Below are positions 1-9,618 of a stretch of 64,000 nucleotides of DNA, one piece after another. Within the stretch, counting starts at the first letter, position 1. Every line of letters begins with the position of its first letter. The stretch spans positions 8,745,661 through 8,809,660 of the forward strand of contig WNKI01000002.1 of NCBI GenBank assembly GCA_015350385.1. Direction: 5' to 3'. Both the position numbers and the translations under genes were made by a program. This stretch comes from Aculops lycopersici. Its lineage: Eukaryota; Arthropoda; Arachnida; Trombidiformes; Eriophyidae. The notes beneath the pieces are model-generated. The model was not told where the DNA came from, ran no database searches, and saw only the letters and a program-made list of their open reading frames with translations.

Positions 1-112
1 TACCCGACAACCACGTGTATACTTTCAGCATAGGCCATCGAGCTCATGCAAAGTCTATTTAATTACAAACTAAACTCCCTTATTATATTATTTTACTTGG
101 TCAAATTTAATT

Positions 113-1624
113 ATGTCGCATCGAGAGCATATCCCAGAGGAAACTTTTCCAAGCGACGAAGAGTTTGACGATGAGGAGGAAGATGGGGACTCAGATTCAA
201 GCACCGATGTTGATGCGAAACTCGCCGAAGAAGAGGTATTTGATGATGAGTTCTTTAGATGTTACTCAGCCTTGAAGAAGAAAGACTCAAAAATCTACGA
301 TCAAAATGTCAAATTCTTCAATGAAGAAGAAAAGTCCGAGTCTGAGGAGGATAAAGAGACTGAGGAGTCCAGCAAGCCCAAGGAGCGACTCCTGGACTTG
401 CACCTTAGATACGGTGCGCCAAAGATGACACTTCTAGACCATCAGCTAAACCTCAAAGAAGATGAAATAGAAGACCCCAAGATTGACCTCAACAAACCTG
501 TATCAAAATCCTTTTATGAGAAGGAACTTGAAGAAATCAAGAAAAGCATAGAGAGAGTAACAGAGGAAGTAGACTCGGATAGTGATGATGAATTGTTTGT
601 TGTCAAAGGGTCCGATGGAGAAGCATCAAAACCAAGAAAGAAGATTAACTCCATCCTAGACGAACTAGAGCAAAGAGAAGACGAAGATCTTAAGAGATTG
701 AAGGAAATTTGGAGCGATTCAAGTAAGCTATCTAAAGAGGATAAATTTTTAAGGGACTATATCCTCAACAAGCGATATGTTTCGACAAACACCGAAGAAC
801 AAGCTGAAGAGGGTTCTAGTTCAGGCAAGAAGAATCCTTTCTTTTCGGAAAACATAGACAAGCTTTCCGACGTAGATACTGGTGATGACGAAACGACCAC
901 AGAGACAGACACTAAACTTCACCTCCATTCCGAGGATAAAGACTTTGACAAGATCAAGAGAATCCCTCGTAACTCCACCAAGACCATAAGAGATATGAAA
1001 GAGAAGCAAGAGAAGAAGGAAAAGAGGCAAAAGAAGCTGGAGGCAGAAAAGAAAAAGAAGAAAGCTCTGAAGAATGCATGTTGCGAAGACATAGTCGGGG
1101 ATCTAAAAACTAGATTCCATTACCGCGAGACAGAGCCTAACGATTATGGCCTAAGTGCTGAAGAACTTCTTATGGCTACAGACGAGGAGCTAGAACAATG
1201 GGTCAGGCTGAACCAAGCAATAGCCTACAAGAGCAGACAAGAAGAGTTGTCTGAGAAGATGATTTATGAGAGAAAACGAAATGACCTAGAGCTAAAGAGG
1301 AAAATATTCAAAAGTATATATGAGGAAACTAGTGAGATTGCGGATCACCCTGGAAAATCTGGAACCCTGGAGCCGGAAGGTAAGAAGTCGAGGAAGCGAA
1401 AGAGAGGCAAGGCTGATGTTACCCTCATTGACGCCAACGACGAAGAGGCCGAGAAAATAGCCGAAGACGAGCCAGTAATCGAAGAATCAAACAGGCAAAA
1501 GAAAAAGAAGAAACATAGGCGAGGCTTGAATCATAAAAAGTTTGCCAAAGTTGGTGTAGCGCCTGACAGGTTGCTGGCATACGGTCTTAGCAAAACGAGG
1601 CTGAAGAGGTCCAAGTTGTTGTGA
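113..1624 (+). CDS. KRI1: KRI1-like ribosome biogenesis protein
   Basis: A 503-residue, highly charged protein in one exon. KRI1 is a nucleolar protein needed for 40S subunit assembly and pre-rRNA processing. The N-terminal third is acidic (runs of Glu/Asp near residues 15-40). The middle has the family motif EDKFLRDYILNKRY (about residues 205-218), and an NPFFSENI segment follows. A Lys/Glu coiled-coil-like stretch lies at about 285-325. The C-terminal KRI1 domain is marked by DYGLSAEELLMATDEELEQW (about 345-364). The C-terminus is basic, with KKKKKHRRG resembling a nucleolar localisation signal. It is shorter than the roughly 700-residue human protein, mostly in disordered parts. The start is the first ATG, with AT-rich DNA upstream. 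AATAAA at 1645-1650 is a likely poly(A) signal. It converges on RpS26, with 109 bp between the stops. Confidence 0.87.
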   Translation: MSHREHIPEETFPSDEEFDDEEEDGDSDSSTDVDAKLAEEEVFDDEFFRCYSALKKKDSKIYDQNVKFFNEEEKSESEEDKETEESSKPKERLLDLHLRYGAPKMTLLDHQLNLKEDEIEDPKIDLNKPVSKSFYEKELEEIKKSIERVTEEVDSDSDDELFVVKGSDGEASKPRKKINSILDELEQREDEDLKRLKEIWSDSSKLSKEDKFLRDYILNKRYVSTNTEEQAEEGSSSGKKNPFFSENIDKLSDVDTGDDETTTETDTKLHLHSEDKDFDKIKRIPRNSTKTIRDMKEKQEKKEKRQKKLEAEKKKKKALKNACCEDIVGDLKTRFHYRETEPNDYGLSAEELLMATDEELEQWVRLNQAIAYKSRQEELSEKMIYERKRNDLELKRKIFKSIYEETSEIADHPGKSGTLEPEGKKSRKRKRGKADVTLIDANDEEAEKIAEDEPVIEESNRQKKKKKHRRGLNHKKFAKVGVAPDRLLAYGLSKTRLKRSKLL

Positions 1625-1733
1625 GGGCAGATGCTGGTTGTAATAATAAACTTGTTTGTAAGGTTAATTCTAATATACTTGTATAGTATTTATTTGATGC
1701 TTTCCATCTTGTACCACCATCTAAACTACAAGC

Positions 1734-2358
1734 TTACTTTGGTGGTCCACGGGGTCCGCCTGGTCCCCCTCGTGCATTGTTGTCACGATCTGGTTGACGG
1801 TTTGGGAAACGTGGTGGCATGACACGGATTCTTCTGTCGTGCTTGGATCTGTTTCTGACAATCTTGGAGTGAATGGCGCAAGAGACGCAATAATGTAGCT
1901 TGGCGTACAACTTGGGCAAAATGTAACCTCCTATTGATGTAATTGTTGATAATCAGAGGTAGGAGATTGGAAGGTTAGTAATGTTATTAAATTAACAATC
2001 AAAGGATAATGCAAATTATAAATATCAAATGTTCACATACCTTCGTAGACAGATGCTTCTGTGATGTCTCTGACACCAGCGGCTTCGACTATGTTCCTAA
2101 CGACGAACTTCTTGATGGCCTTGTCCTTTGGGACACAACGGGCGCAGTTGGTGCATCTAACTGGCTTGACGTGGCCTCGGCCCTTCTTTGCTCTTCCATT
2201 GTTTCTTCTCTTTGAGGTCTGTTAAGTTAGATCAAGATGGTTGGATAGGGTAGATTAGTAAACATGGTTAGAGTTGGGTCTGTCTTCGATCTCTGCATGA
2301 CGACATTGAAGTAGGGCCGTGGCCGATGGGCCGAAGGATGATAGATGATACATACCAT
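1734..2358 (-). CDS. RpS26: Ribosomal protein S26 (eS26), three exons
   Basis: Small-subunit ribosomal protein eS26. Coding exons are 2356-2358 (ATG only), 2041-2218 and 1734-1927 (or 1734-1930). The first intron follows the ATG exactly (AAAATG|GTATGT), a common arrangement in ribosomal protein genes. Exon 2 encodes the TSKRRNNGRAKKGRGHVKP start and the zinc-binding RCTNCARCVPKDKA segment. Exon 3 encodes LPKLYAKLHYCVSCAIHSK and NRS, completing the four-Cys zinc site. The junction at 1927-1930 is a tandem TAG/GAG acceptor; the shorter product (YEGYILPK) matches eS26 of other animals. With it the protein is 124 residues, slightly longer than the usual 115 or so because of a Gly/Pro-rich tail (GGPGGPRGPPK). 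Convergent with KRI1. Confidence 0.96.
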
Positions 2359-3650
2359 TTTGCTATTGATCTGCTAGTCTGTCCGTCTGAAGAATAGTTA
2401 GAAATTTAAGTTTGCTAATGGAGATTATGTAATTTAAATATAATCATTGATGGTCAAGGGAAAATTTAGATAAATAAGGTAACCCTAAGGTTTTGCTTCA
2501 TCAGCTCAGTTGCAAAAGGTCTACGCTAGCCCACGCTGTTGATGCCCGGCAATCATGAGAGCGACACCGTCGGCGACACCACATGCACGCATTTGCCATA
2601 GCTATGTGATGCGCACACAGTTTGCAGTGGCAGTCGCGGAAGTCTGAGCTCTGCGCTTGGAGGCGGGAAAATTTGAACCCGAGCGATGAATTTGCGCGTG
2701 GGGGACGTCAGCTGTTTTGAGCGGGGGCCGCAGAAACTGGGACCAAGATGTAAACAGAGAACAGAGAGAATAAAGAGAGACAACAAACAACAAAACACCA
2801 CGAACAACGCGCAAAGCAAAAGGCAGAGGGAACAGCAGCAGCAGAGGCGGCCGTCGCAAATTGCAATGGAAGGCGGTAGCAATTGGAGATTTAGACAGAC
2901 AGGGAGGCGAACGGGCGATGAGCAGTCAAGCAACGAGTTAGATGGATGGAGATGGTTACATGAAGAAGCAGCAGTATCAAAAAGGGGCAGGCGAAAGTGA
3001 AATCGGAATAGTGCAGAGTTGGTAGGGTTACACTTGGAGTTGAAGGGGGAAAGAGATCAGCGGAACGAGAGACAAGTGCGGCTAATGTTAGTGTGTTTTT
3101 TAGCTTCCAGTTGATGATGCCCAAGAATCGGAGTTTTTTGCTGCTCTTTTCTCCCTCTTTCTCTCTCACTCTCTCTAATTCACTCCAACCCTGGAACTCG
3201 AGCGAGAATTTGAATTCATTCGTGTTGCCAACCATTAGCAGCCAGCTAATTAGAAGCTGTTTACTAGACACAACAAGTTAGTATGTGAGTAAGTAAGCAG
3301 ATGAAGATAGACCTATCCACAACCACGAGAGCGACTGAGAGGGAAGAGTCATCTCTGTTAGTTTAATCACTGAATGGAACGAATGGTTTCGTCGACACGG
3401 AGCAGAAAACAAAGCAAGAGCACGAGTTTGTCCAAGTTTAAAGGGGACACACAGTTAAAGAAGAAAAAGAATACTAGGAGGAGGAAGAGACACGTAGAAG
3501 CAGATTAGGAGGGTCCAGTCAACCGATCGACCAGCCTACCGACCGAACTACCAACTAACCAGTGAACTAAACAGCGAGCAAGACAGATACACAAATGAGA
3601 GTTCATAATTAAGATACACAATAACAACAGCAACAACAGATGCATCGGCT
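2359..3650. other. Intergenic and 5' leader DNA between RpS26 and the Cys-rich membrane protein gene
   Basis: About 1.3 kb between two divergent genes, so it should hold both promoters. The RpS26 side has pyrimidine-rich stretches on the minus strand just upstream of the ATG exon. The right part (2750-3650) is purine-rich on the plus strand (AGAGA, AACAAC, GAGGAAG runs) and looks like untranslated leader or low-complexity DNA. Open frames here run on both strands but show only low-complexity composition. No RNA gene seen. Confidence 0.5.
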
Positions 3651-4430
3651 ATGCTCATACATCTTGTATCAACCATTCTTGTTTTACTTGTTATCGATCC
3701 AACTCAAACACGATTGAATCACAATGAAGTCGAAGCCTCGCCGCCACCTGTTGTCGCCATCACCTCGGTACAGCACGGCACTAGGTGCGACTTTGATAAA
3801 TATTCCACTGGCTGCTACTCGAGATCTGGTTTAGTCTGCAACCAGGACACAAACATGTGCCAATGCGATCCAGATTTCCCGGTGTCGATAGGAAATATTT
3901 GTGTTAAACGAGTTAAGGCTAACCAAATTTGCCAATACAATGAACAATGTGATAATGAGAATGGATTCTATTGTTCCTATAGTGATCATAAACATATTAA
4001 CAATTGTCTCTCACTTGAAGCTGCCCAAGGTGTAACTGCAAAGTGTAGATGTATTAGATTATGGCACAAATTGGAAACTTATTACGATCAAACAAACAGT
4101 AATTATCATCAACAACAGCACAAATATCAACTACAATCTCACACATCAGAAAATAGTTTTGGCGATCAATCGTCATCATCTGCCACTTCTTCATCATCAA
4201 AATATCGTTCAACTCAACCAACTGCACAATCTAGCTCAATCTTGCCACGCCTGCTATGGTTTGTACTAATCTCATGCTTGCTCGGGTTATGCTTATTTCT
4301 ACTTTATATCAAGGTCCACGAAATTGGATCGTTTGAAAACTCATTCCAACAACATGAGGATCGACTCTCAATTAATAGTGAACCAGATGTTCCTCCGCCC
4401 TACGAGATAGCGATAAGGATGAAGCAGTAA
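3651..4430 (+). CDS. Single-pass membrane protein with Cys-rich EB/EGF-like ectodomain and PPxY tail
   Basis: A 259-residue predicted type I membrane protein. It has a hydrophobic signal peptide (residues 1-20), then a Cys-rich ectodomain (about 47-137) with 13-14 cysteines in EB/EGF-like spacing (GTRCDF, CNQDTNMCQC, CQYNEQCDNENGFYC, KCRC). A Gln/Ser-rich stalk follows (about 145-198), then one transmembrane helix (about 200-221, LLWFVLISCLLGLCLFLLYI) and a short cytoplasmic tail ending in PPPYEIA, a PPxY motif of the kind bound by WW domains of Nedd4-family ligases. EB-type modules are common in arthropod and nematode surface proteins, but no orthologue is recognised and ligand and role are unknown. 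The ATG at 3651 is chosen because the slightly earlier ATG (3640) is in another frame and stops soon. Confidence 0.7.
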   Translation: MLIHLVSTILVLLVIDPTQTRLNHNEVEASPPPVVAITSVQHGTRCDFDKYSTGCYSRSGLVCNQDTNMCQCDPDFPVSIGNICVKRVKANQICQYNEQCDNENGFYCSYSDHKHINNCLSLEAAQGVTAKCRCIRLWHKLETYYDQTNSNYHQQQHKYQLQSHTSENSFGDQSSSSATSSSSKYRSTQPTAQSSSILPRLLWFVLISCLLGLCLFLLYIKVHEIGSFENSFQQHEDRLSINSEPDVPPPYEIAIRMKQ

Positions 4431-4738
4431 CTATAGTCATCCCTATGTCCAAATCCCAATCAAGTGGCACAAACTATAACAGAACTAATATTATTATTAG
4501 GAAACAATAATAACATATATTGAAATTTGAAACACACCTTAACATTATAACATGACATCAAATCCTAGTACTTAAATACATTCATGGTATATTAACGTAG
4601 TGATGAAATTAGAAGAAACTTACGACTCAATTTTAGTTACACTCAAATCAGCATTACATTACACTATCATCGTTCGATAGATAGATTAAAGCCACCTCAA
4701 AGCTTGAGGCATCATAATGATTATTCTGGTAATTAGCA
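4431..4738. other. Convergent 3' intergenic DNA
   Basis: AT-rich DNA between the stop codons of the Cys-rich membrane protein gene (+) and the RNF113 gene (-). It should hold both 3' untranslated regions. It includes short TTATTATT/AATAATAA inverted runs near 4490-4512. Nothing else seen. Confidence 0.5.
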
Positions 4739-5344
4739 TTATTTTTTTGCCTTTGGTTTACTAAATTTGAATATTCCATTCGTAGGCTGTCCGCAGGTGA
4801 AACATTTCTGTATACATTCTTTTTCAGCACAATCACTACAAAAGTAGTGTTTACATTTTGTCATGATTGGACTTTTGTAAAGTTCCTTGCATATTGGGCA
4901 TCTGATATCACTTTCATCGTCATCTTTAGCCTCTTTTTCGTCGCTATCTTTAGTCAATCTGTCATCGACCTTTTTCTCATTCTGACTCTTTGCATAGTCT
5001 TGGTCTATCTGCCAACCATGCTTATAATCTGATCGATCGTGTAAAAATTTGCATGAGTCTCCGAAGCCACAGAATCCTGTCTCTTTATAGTCTTTGCAGA
5101 TGTCGGGCTGATAGTCGGTACGTATAGTGGATTTAATGATATTGTGCTTCCTTCTAAGGTAATCTTTGGATTCTTCCTCTGCCTTTCGTTTGATTTGCTT
5201 GTTTGGTACCGTGGATGGAGATGATGAGGCCGAGGAAGACGGTGCCGGCGTCTTAGAGGTAGCGGCCGCTTGAGGTTTCCTACATGTCAAGTCGTCATCC
5301 TTGTTCTTATTGCTTCCTACGATTATACCTTTTCGTGACAACAT
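4739..5344 (-). CDS. RNF113: RNF113/CWC24-like spliceosomal zinc-finger and RING protein
   Basis: A 201-residue homologue of RNF113A (yeast Cwc24), a CCCH plus RING protein that acts in spliceosome activation and is an E3 ubiquitin ligase in animals. It has a low-complexity Ser/Ala/Pro N-terminus, then the family block TDYQPDICKDYKETGFCGFGDSCKFLHDRSDYKHGWQ in two parts (about residues 77-113), which contains the C3H1 finger. An acidic linker follows, then a RING (about 147-185) with CPIC, CKHYFC, CAEKEC and CFTCGQ ligands and the conserved end QPTNGIF. It is much shorter than human RNF113A (343 residues), mainly at the N-terminus. Single exon. It lies upstream of a divergent-free gap of about 300 bp, followed on the same strand by the protease gene. 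Confidence 0.93.
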   Translation of the reverse strand: MLSRKGIIVGSNKNKDDDLTCRKPQAAATSKTPAPSSSASSSPSTVPNKQIKRKAEEESKDYLRRKHNIIKSTIRTDYQPDICKDYKETGFCGFGDSCKFLHDRSDYKHGWQIDQDYAKSQNEKKVDDRLTKDSDEKEAKDDDESDIRCPICKELYKSPIMTKCKHYFCSDCAEKECIQKCFTCGQPTNGIFKFSKPKAKK

Positions 5345-5641
5345 GATTGAAATACAGTTGTCGTCTTGAATAGTATGGAAATGTTATTGTAATCTCATTA
5401 TCCCTGGGAATGATCGAACAAATGATTCGTTATCGTTTGTTTACCTTTGGCGCCCACACTTCAGCGAAAGCTCATTCATGTGAGCCTGTGCATTGCAAAT
5501 TATCTTGCACCGTACTGTATATTTCTCTCTAGCAAGATCGTTGCAGTTTCGCGCACCTCCAGCACGCACAATCCAAACACGAGTCTGTTGCGTCTGTCTA
5601 AATGTCTTTCTAAACTTACAAACGATTTAGCCTTAATTTTA
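5345..5641. other. Spacer between RNF113 5' end and protease 3' end
   Basis: About 300 bp that should contain the RNF113 promoter (read leftward) and the 3' end of the protease gene. An 83-residue plus-strand open frame starting at 5447 runs antisense into the protease 3' end, has no recognisable domain and is not called. No other feature seen. Confidence 0.4.
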
Positions 5642-7471
5642 TTATCCTCTCTCGCTCTCGAAGATCGTCATATGTCGAGTGAAATTTGCATGCCGTGAAG
5701 ATCCCGAACGGAACATGTATCCGAAGAGAGATGTTCTATTGTCTTTACTCTGTTGCATGTCCTCTCGGCTTAATCGAAAAGAAGCTGCTGTTACTCGCAA
5801 TCTTGCTAAAATCCATTCAACCTTGGTACTGACTCTGGCATGAAAAGATGGAACCATTTCTAATCCACAGAAAGCCCCGGAGGAGCTCCCTTCGCTGGTG
5901 GTACTTATAACCCCATGAACTGTGTATCTTGGCAAACCCTCAGCATCTTGTCCGACTTGGTTGACATAAGACATTGATTCTGATGGCTCACCTTCCTCAG
6001 TTAAATATCTAACAAGCTCGCCGGGTTTGCGTTTCCTCTTTTGATGCTGTCTTGCAGCATTAAGATCTCCATCTAAACAAGTCAACGGTCCACCCGAGTC
6101 TCCATTACATGGTCCACTTTCCTTATGCTGACTTCTAGTGCAAATGATCGTATAGTCGTCTACATCCAACTCTTTATACATTGACTTGCATTCATTAACA
6201 TGTTGAACGACTTGCAATACTCTTTTCAATTTAAATGGATCTCCTGTGCCGCGAGTTTCACCAAAGCCTGAGACTAAACACTTTCGTCCAGCCACCAATT
6301 GCTCACCTAAATGGGGTAAGCAAGCTGGCCAAATGTGCTTACTCAAGGTTACAGGCGCGTTTAGTTCAATCAAGGCAACATCGTTATACAAATCGTAATG
6401 ACCTAACACTGATGCCGTATTCAGTCCTATACCCGGATATAAGATTACAGATTCCGCATATCGAACTTGCACATGGTTCTCTCCAGGCGCAGCATGCGAG
6501 TCTTTGCTCAAATCTTGCGATCCAAAGACCATCTTAAAGTCGGGAACGTTGTAGAAACAATGCGCTGCAGTTAAAACGAAGAGTGGATGGATCAGGGTAC
6601 CACCACAGAAGTGAGCAGTTGGCTCGACTCGTCCATGTTGAAAGCTCACCTGGAAGGGTAGGTTACCCTGCAGTGTTACATTTTTAGTTCCAATAATACG
6701 ATTGGTTAGCGCTGATTCGATTTCCTGGGTTCCATTTAAATCTTGGGGCAGGCCACACCGATAATTGATTGGATAGTGTATTGAAGGTAACTCCCTACAT
6801 GGAGTGGTCATATCCTCATCAGATCCATCGCCACAATCGTCGATCTTGTTGCAGATCTTTGAAATCGGTATACATCGTCTATTACGGCATCTAAAATGAT
6901 CCTGGGAGTCGCAACCATTTGTCACTTGCCCGAGATCACTGGAGTTCAAGAATTCATATCTAATCTTAAATCCTCTATTTGAACTTAAATTGAATAAGTC
7001 GCTTTGTAGTAATATTGTTAGTTCTTTGGATTGTATCACAAATGATTCTGGAATTACAGAGCCACATATCGTATAGAATACCTGTTGAACAACTCTATCC
7101 TGATTCCAAAACGAGAAGTCATGATTTTGATAAATTGGTTTCACTAGCTTAATAGACTCGCCATCACAGAAGTTTGAGGTTGTTAGTTGTAGATCTTCAA
7201 ATTTTAATCTGATTGTATTAAATTTACTGTCTCCAATAATCATGAGCAATGCTCTCGAAGTGGAATTTGTGGGAAAGAAACCTGGATAGAAGGGCGATGT
7301 GATGTAGCCTGATCTTGCATTTTCGTTTGTTATAATAATTAGACCTGATGAGATCATCTGCCATGTCGTCAAATCTGGGTCAGTTTGAGATTCTGAATTT
7401 GAAGCGACTGACAGTAATATTGTGCATATGATTGCGAAGAAACGATAGCTTTCCAATAGATTGAGTAACAT
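5642..7471 (-). CDS. Secreted CUB-LDLa-trypsin-like serine protease
   Basis: A 609-residue secreted mosaic protease in one exon. A signal peptide (about residues 1-28, with IICTILLSVASNS) is followed by a CUB domain (about 45-178), an LDL-receptor class A module (about 187-226, ending in the Ca-binding DDCGDGSDE) and an S1 peptidase domain (about 258-565). The activation site reads RIIGT in place of the usual RIVGG. The catalytic triad is intact: His304 (LTAAHC), Asp364 (NDVALIEL), Ser459 (GDSGGP). The S1-pocket position six residues before the Ser is Gly, so cleavage after Lys/Arg is not expected. An insert of about 60 residues, with a basic HQKRKRKPG patch, follows GDSGGPLTC. Similar proteases act in arthropod haemolymph cascades or development; the substrate here is unknown. 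The gene lies between RNF113 and PLRG1 on the same strand. Confidence 0.93.
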   Translation of the reverse strand: MLLNLLESYRFFAIICTILLSVASNSESQTDPDLTTWQMISSGLIIITNENARSGYITSPFYPGFFPTNSTSRALLMIIGDSKFNTIRLKFEDLQLTTSNFCDGESIKLVKPIYQNHDFSFWNQDRVVQQVFYTICGSVIPESFVIQSKELTILLQSDLFNLSSNRGFKIRYEFLNSSDLGQVTNGCDSQDHFRCRNRRCIPISKICNKIDDCGDGSDEDMTTPCRELPSIHYPINYRCGLPQDLNGTQEIESALTNRIIGTKNVTLQGNLPFQVSFQHGRVEPTAHFCGGTLIHPLFVLTAAHCFYNVPDFKMVFGSQDLSKDSHAAPGENHVQVRYAESVILYPGIGLNTASVLGHYDLYNDVALIELNAPVTLSKHIWPACLPHLGEQLVAGRKCLVSGFGETRGTGDPFKLKRVLQVVQHVNECKSMYKELDVDDYTIICTRSQHKESGPCNGDSGGPLTCLDGDLNAARQHQKRKRKPGELVRYLTEEGEPSESMSYVNQVGQDAEGLPRYTVHGVISTTSEGSSSGAFCGLEMVPSFHARVSTKVEWILARLRVTAASFRLSREDMQQSKDNRTSLFGYMFRSGSSRHANFTRHMTIFESERG

Positions 7472-7774
7472 TTCTTTTTGGTTAATCCAGAAAAAGTTGG
7501 ATTCTCTTAGATTGCTTCACCAACATGCTTCATGTAATCCAAGTTGTTGTGGTAGTATGTGAAATTATGCGACGAGATCAAATCATCTAAACAATCATCC
7601 ACCAATTGTCTAGTAGGCAGAGCTTTAAGTCCATAGATTGGGATCAGATGAGAAGATAACTGTATATGCGAGACTGTTGTCACATGGGTTCATTGATATG
7701 TTTCGAGGTCTCAAAATATAGCAGCGCCAAGTGTTTTAGCAGCCTAATTGAATCCATTTTAGTATAATGACTTA
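7472..7774. other. Spacer between PLRG1 3' end and protease start
   Basis: About 300 bp with no convincing coding frame. It should hold the protease promoter and the PLRG1 3' untranslated region. No RNA gene or notable repeat seen. Confidence 0.4.
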
Positions 7775-9292
7775 CTAGAAACGACTCCTTTTGAAGATGT
7801 TTGGCTTCCAGTCAATAGGGTGGGTTTCTTCTGTCGCATTTGGATCCTCGCGGAACATTTTGATTGATTTGTCCGATTCTCCTGTTATCAAGCGCGAGCC
7901 ACTCCTATCGAAGGTCATTGCTAGTATACCAGCCTCTGATTCGATTGACCCTCTCTGAACTGGTGAGGCTAGCCGTTGGAAGTTATAACCCGTTCTCCAA
8001 TCCCAAAAGAATAGAGTTCCGTTATCTGCGCCCGAAACGAGTACATTATCTTTGTTGCTTGCTAGACAATTGACGATTGAGTCGTGACCGCTCAAATTTT
8101 GTACGAATTTACCTTCGGGCGAGGTCCATTGCTTTATATTATCAGTGGCACCAGAAGCGAAGGTAGTTAGATCATGCTTGAACTGCAAGGCTCGTACACT
8201 TTTCTTGTGGTGTGTCAAAGTTTGCACCGTTCGACCCATCTTCATATCCCAGAGTCTAATTGTTGTATCATATGAGCCTGTGATGATTTGGGGATCCTTC
8301 TGTTGACTAAGAATGGCGCCAACTGTGCTAGTGTGACCAGTCATGCAGTGGATTTGCTCTTTCGTTCTCATATCCCAAACTCGAGCCACCGAATCTCGAC
8401 CGCCTGTTATGAGGATATTCTCAGTTGGGTGCATTGCAAGACAATAGACTCCACTAAGATGGCCATGGTAATGTCGGACTACTTGATTTTGTTCCAAATC
8501 CCAGCATTTAACCATCTTGTCATCACCACACGAAAATAAGTATGGGTGTCTATCACTCACGGCTAAGCCTCTGACACCAGAAATATGACCTGTCAGAGTT
8601 ATCCTCAGCCGACCACTTGCAATGTCCCAGATTTTGATAAGACCGTCTCGACAACCACTTGCAAACCACATGTTACTCGGATCCACCGCCAAACTATGAA
8701 CCCAACCACCATGGCCACTGATCATACGATACAACTTCCAGGGAGGATGCCATTCTGGTTGTAGCATCTCTTCCATCGCTTGACTTTTCCTGTCTACTGA
8801 GTTCATCCATGGAGATATGAGCGCTTTAGCCGACTTGGTCACTGAGTCCATCCTAGTTTGAGCAATAGTCTTGTTAGAGTCTCTTAAAACAATAGACAAC
8901 TCTGGAGCAACAATGCTAGGTTGTTTAGACTCATGGACTTTACGCTGTTCAATGGTCATTGTTGGACCCAAATGAGCCGGTCGAGTTTTTGCAAGAGGAT
9001 GACTTGGTTTCTCTAGTTTCTCTGTAAGATCTCCAAAGAGATCTCTTGCCCTGATATTTTTCATGGCCTCCTTCCTTCTACTTGAGCTAGTATCTGAGGT
9101 TACAAGGGTGTCTGAGTAAGTATATATTTGCGAACCAAATAAGGATTTCGTCATATTTTTGGAATAATCTAATAAACCGTCGAGGATATCCTTCTCGCCG
9201 TCCGATGTAGGTTCTTCTGAAAGACTTTGTTGCATGGCCTCATTACCGTGGCCATTCGACACAGGGGATTCTAAACTCTTAGAGTCCATCAT
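7775..9292 (-). CDS. PLRG1: PLRG1 (Prp46/Tango4), WD40 spliceosome component
   Basis: A 505-residue single-exon protein, close in length to human PLRG1 (514). PLRG1 is a core subunit of the Prp19/NineTeen complex, which stabilises the catalytic spliceosome in the nucleus. The N-terminal about 185 residues are largely unstructured. Seven WD40 repeats (about 190-490) start at the family signature EWHPPWKLYRMISGHGGWVH and continue with GHISGVRGLAVS, GHLSGVYCLAMHP and GHTSTVGAI; the repeats end in WD or a variant (IWDIAS, CWDLEQ, VWDMRT, LWDMKM). The C-terminus WKPNIFKRSRF is typical of the family. An RNA-splicing theme is shared with RNF113 nearby, but there is no sign of co-transcription. Confidence 0.98.
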   Translation of the reverse strand: MMDSKSLESPVSNGHGNEAMQQSLSEEPTSDGEKDILDGLLDYSKNMTKSLFGSQIYTYSDTLVTSDTSSSRRKEAMKNIRARDLFGDLTEKLEKPSHPLAKTRPAHLGPTMTIEQRKVHESKQPSIVAPELSIVLRDSNKTIAQTRMDSVTKSAKALISPWMNSVDRKSQAMEEMLQPEWHPPWKLYRMISGHGGWVHSLAVDPSNMWFASGCRDGLIKIWDIASGRLRITLTGHISGVRGLAVSDRHPYLFSCGDDKMVKCWDLEQNQVVRHYHGHLSGVYCLAMHPTENILITGGRDSVARVWDMRTKEQIHCMTGHTSTVGAILSQQKDPQIITGSYDTTIRLWDMKMGRTVQTLTHHKKSVRALQFKHDLTTFASGATDNIKQWTSPEGKFVQNLSGHDSIVNCLASNKDNVLVSGADNGTLFFWDWRTGYNFQRLASPVQRGSIESEAGILAMTFDRSGSRLITGESDKSIKMFREDPNATEETHPIDWKPNIFKRSRF

Positions 9293-9607
9293 GATAGAGA
9301 TAAGTAATCAATAAATCAACCTAATATTTGTAGAAAAAACATTTTCATTCTAAGTAGAGAATTCTAAAAAGTTTTGACACATATTTTGACAATTTTATTT
9401 CTAGTTCGATGCGGCAAACATGTGACCTGCGTGCCAGCGCGAGATTTCCAGCCAGCTTTGCGCATAACAAGTCCAATTGCCTCTCTTCCACAGGTACACT
9501 ATACTTCTTCTCGAATTCGGGCAAAGTTTAATCCGAATATCCGCCCAGTTGAAGCAAATTGTCATCAACTTAGAAGAATAGAACGCAAGATGACTTGAAT
9601 TACCTTG
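9293..9607. other. Spacer between receptor-like gene A 3' end and PLRG1 start
   Basis: About 315 bp that should include the PLRG1 promoter and the 3' end of the receptor-like gene. Its right end contains the left arm of a perfect inverted repeat (9583-9618). A 74-residue plus-strand open frame at 9374 has no recognisable domain and is not called. Confidence 0.4.
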
Positions 9608-9618
9608 TCATCTTGCGT
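9583..9618. repeat. Perfect 12-bp inverted repeat over a stop codon
   Basis: Left arm ACGCAAGATGAC (9583-9594), 12-nt loop, right arm GTCATCTTGCGT (9607-9618). The right arm contains the TGA stop (9608-9610, minus strand) and last codons of receptor-like gene A, so the mRNA could fold into a hairpin at its stop codon. Confidence 0.85.

Noticed and set aside
2553..3000. Overlapping open frames on both strands near 2.6-3.2 kb
   Set aside because: Composition is low-complexity (Gln/Arg or Leu/Cys runs from purine/pyrimidine-rich DNA), with no domain; more likely leader or spacer.
5447..5698. 83-codon plus-strand frame
   Set aside because: Its end is antisense to the protease gene and it has no recognisable features.
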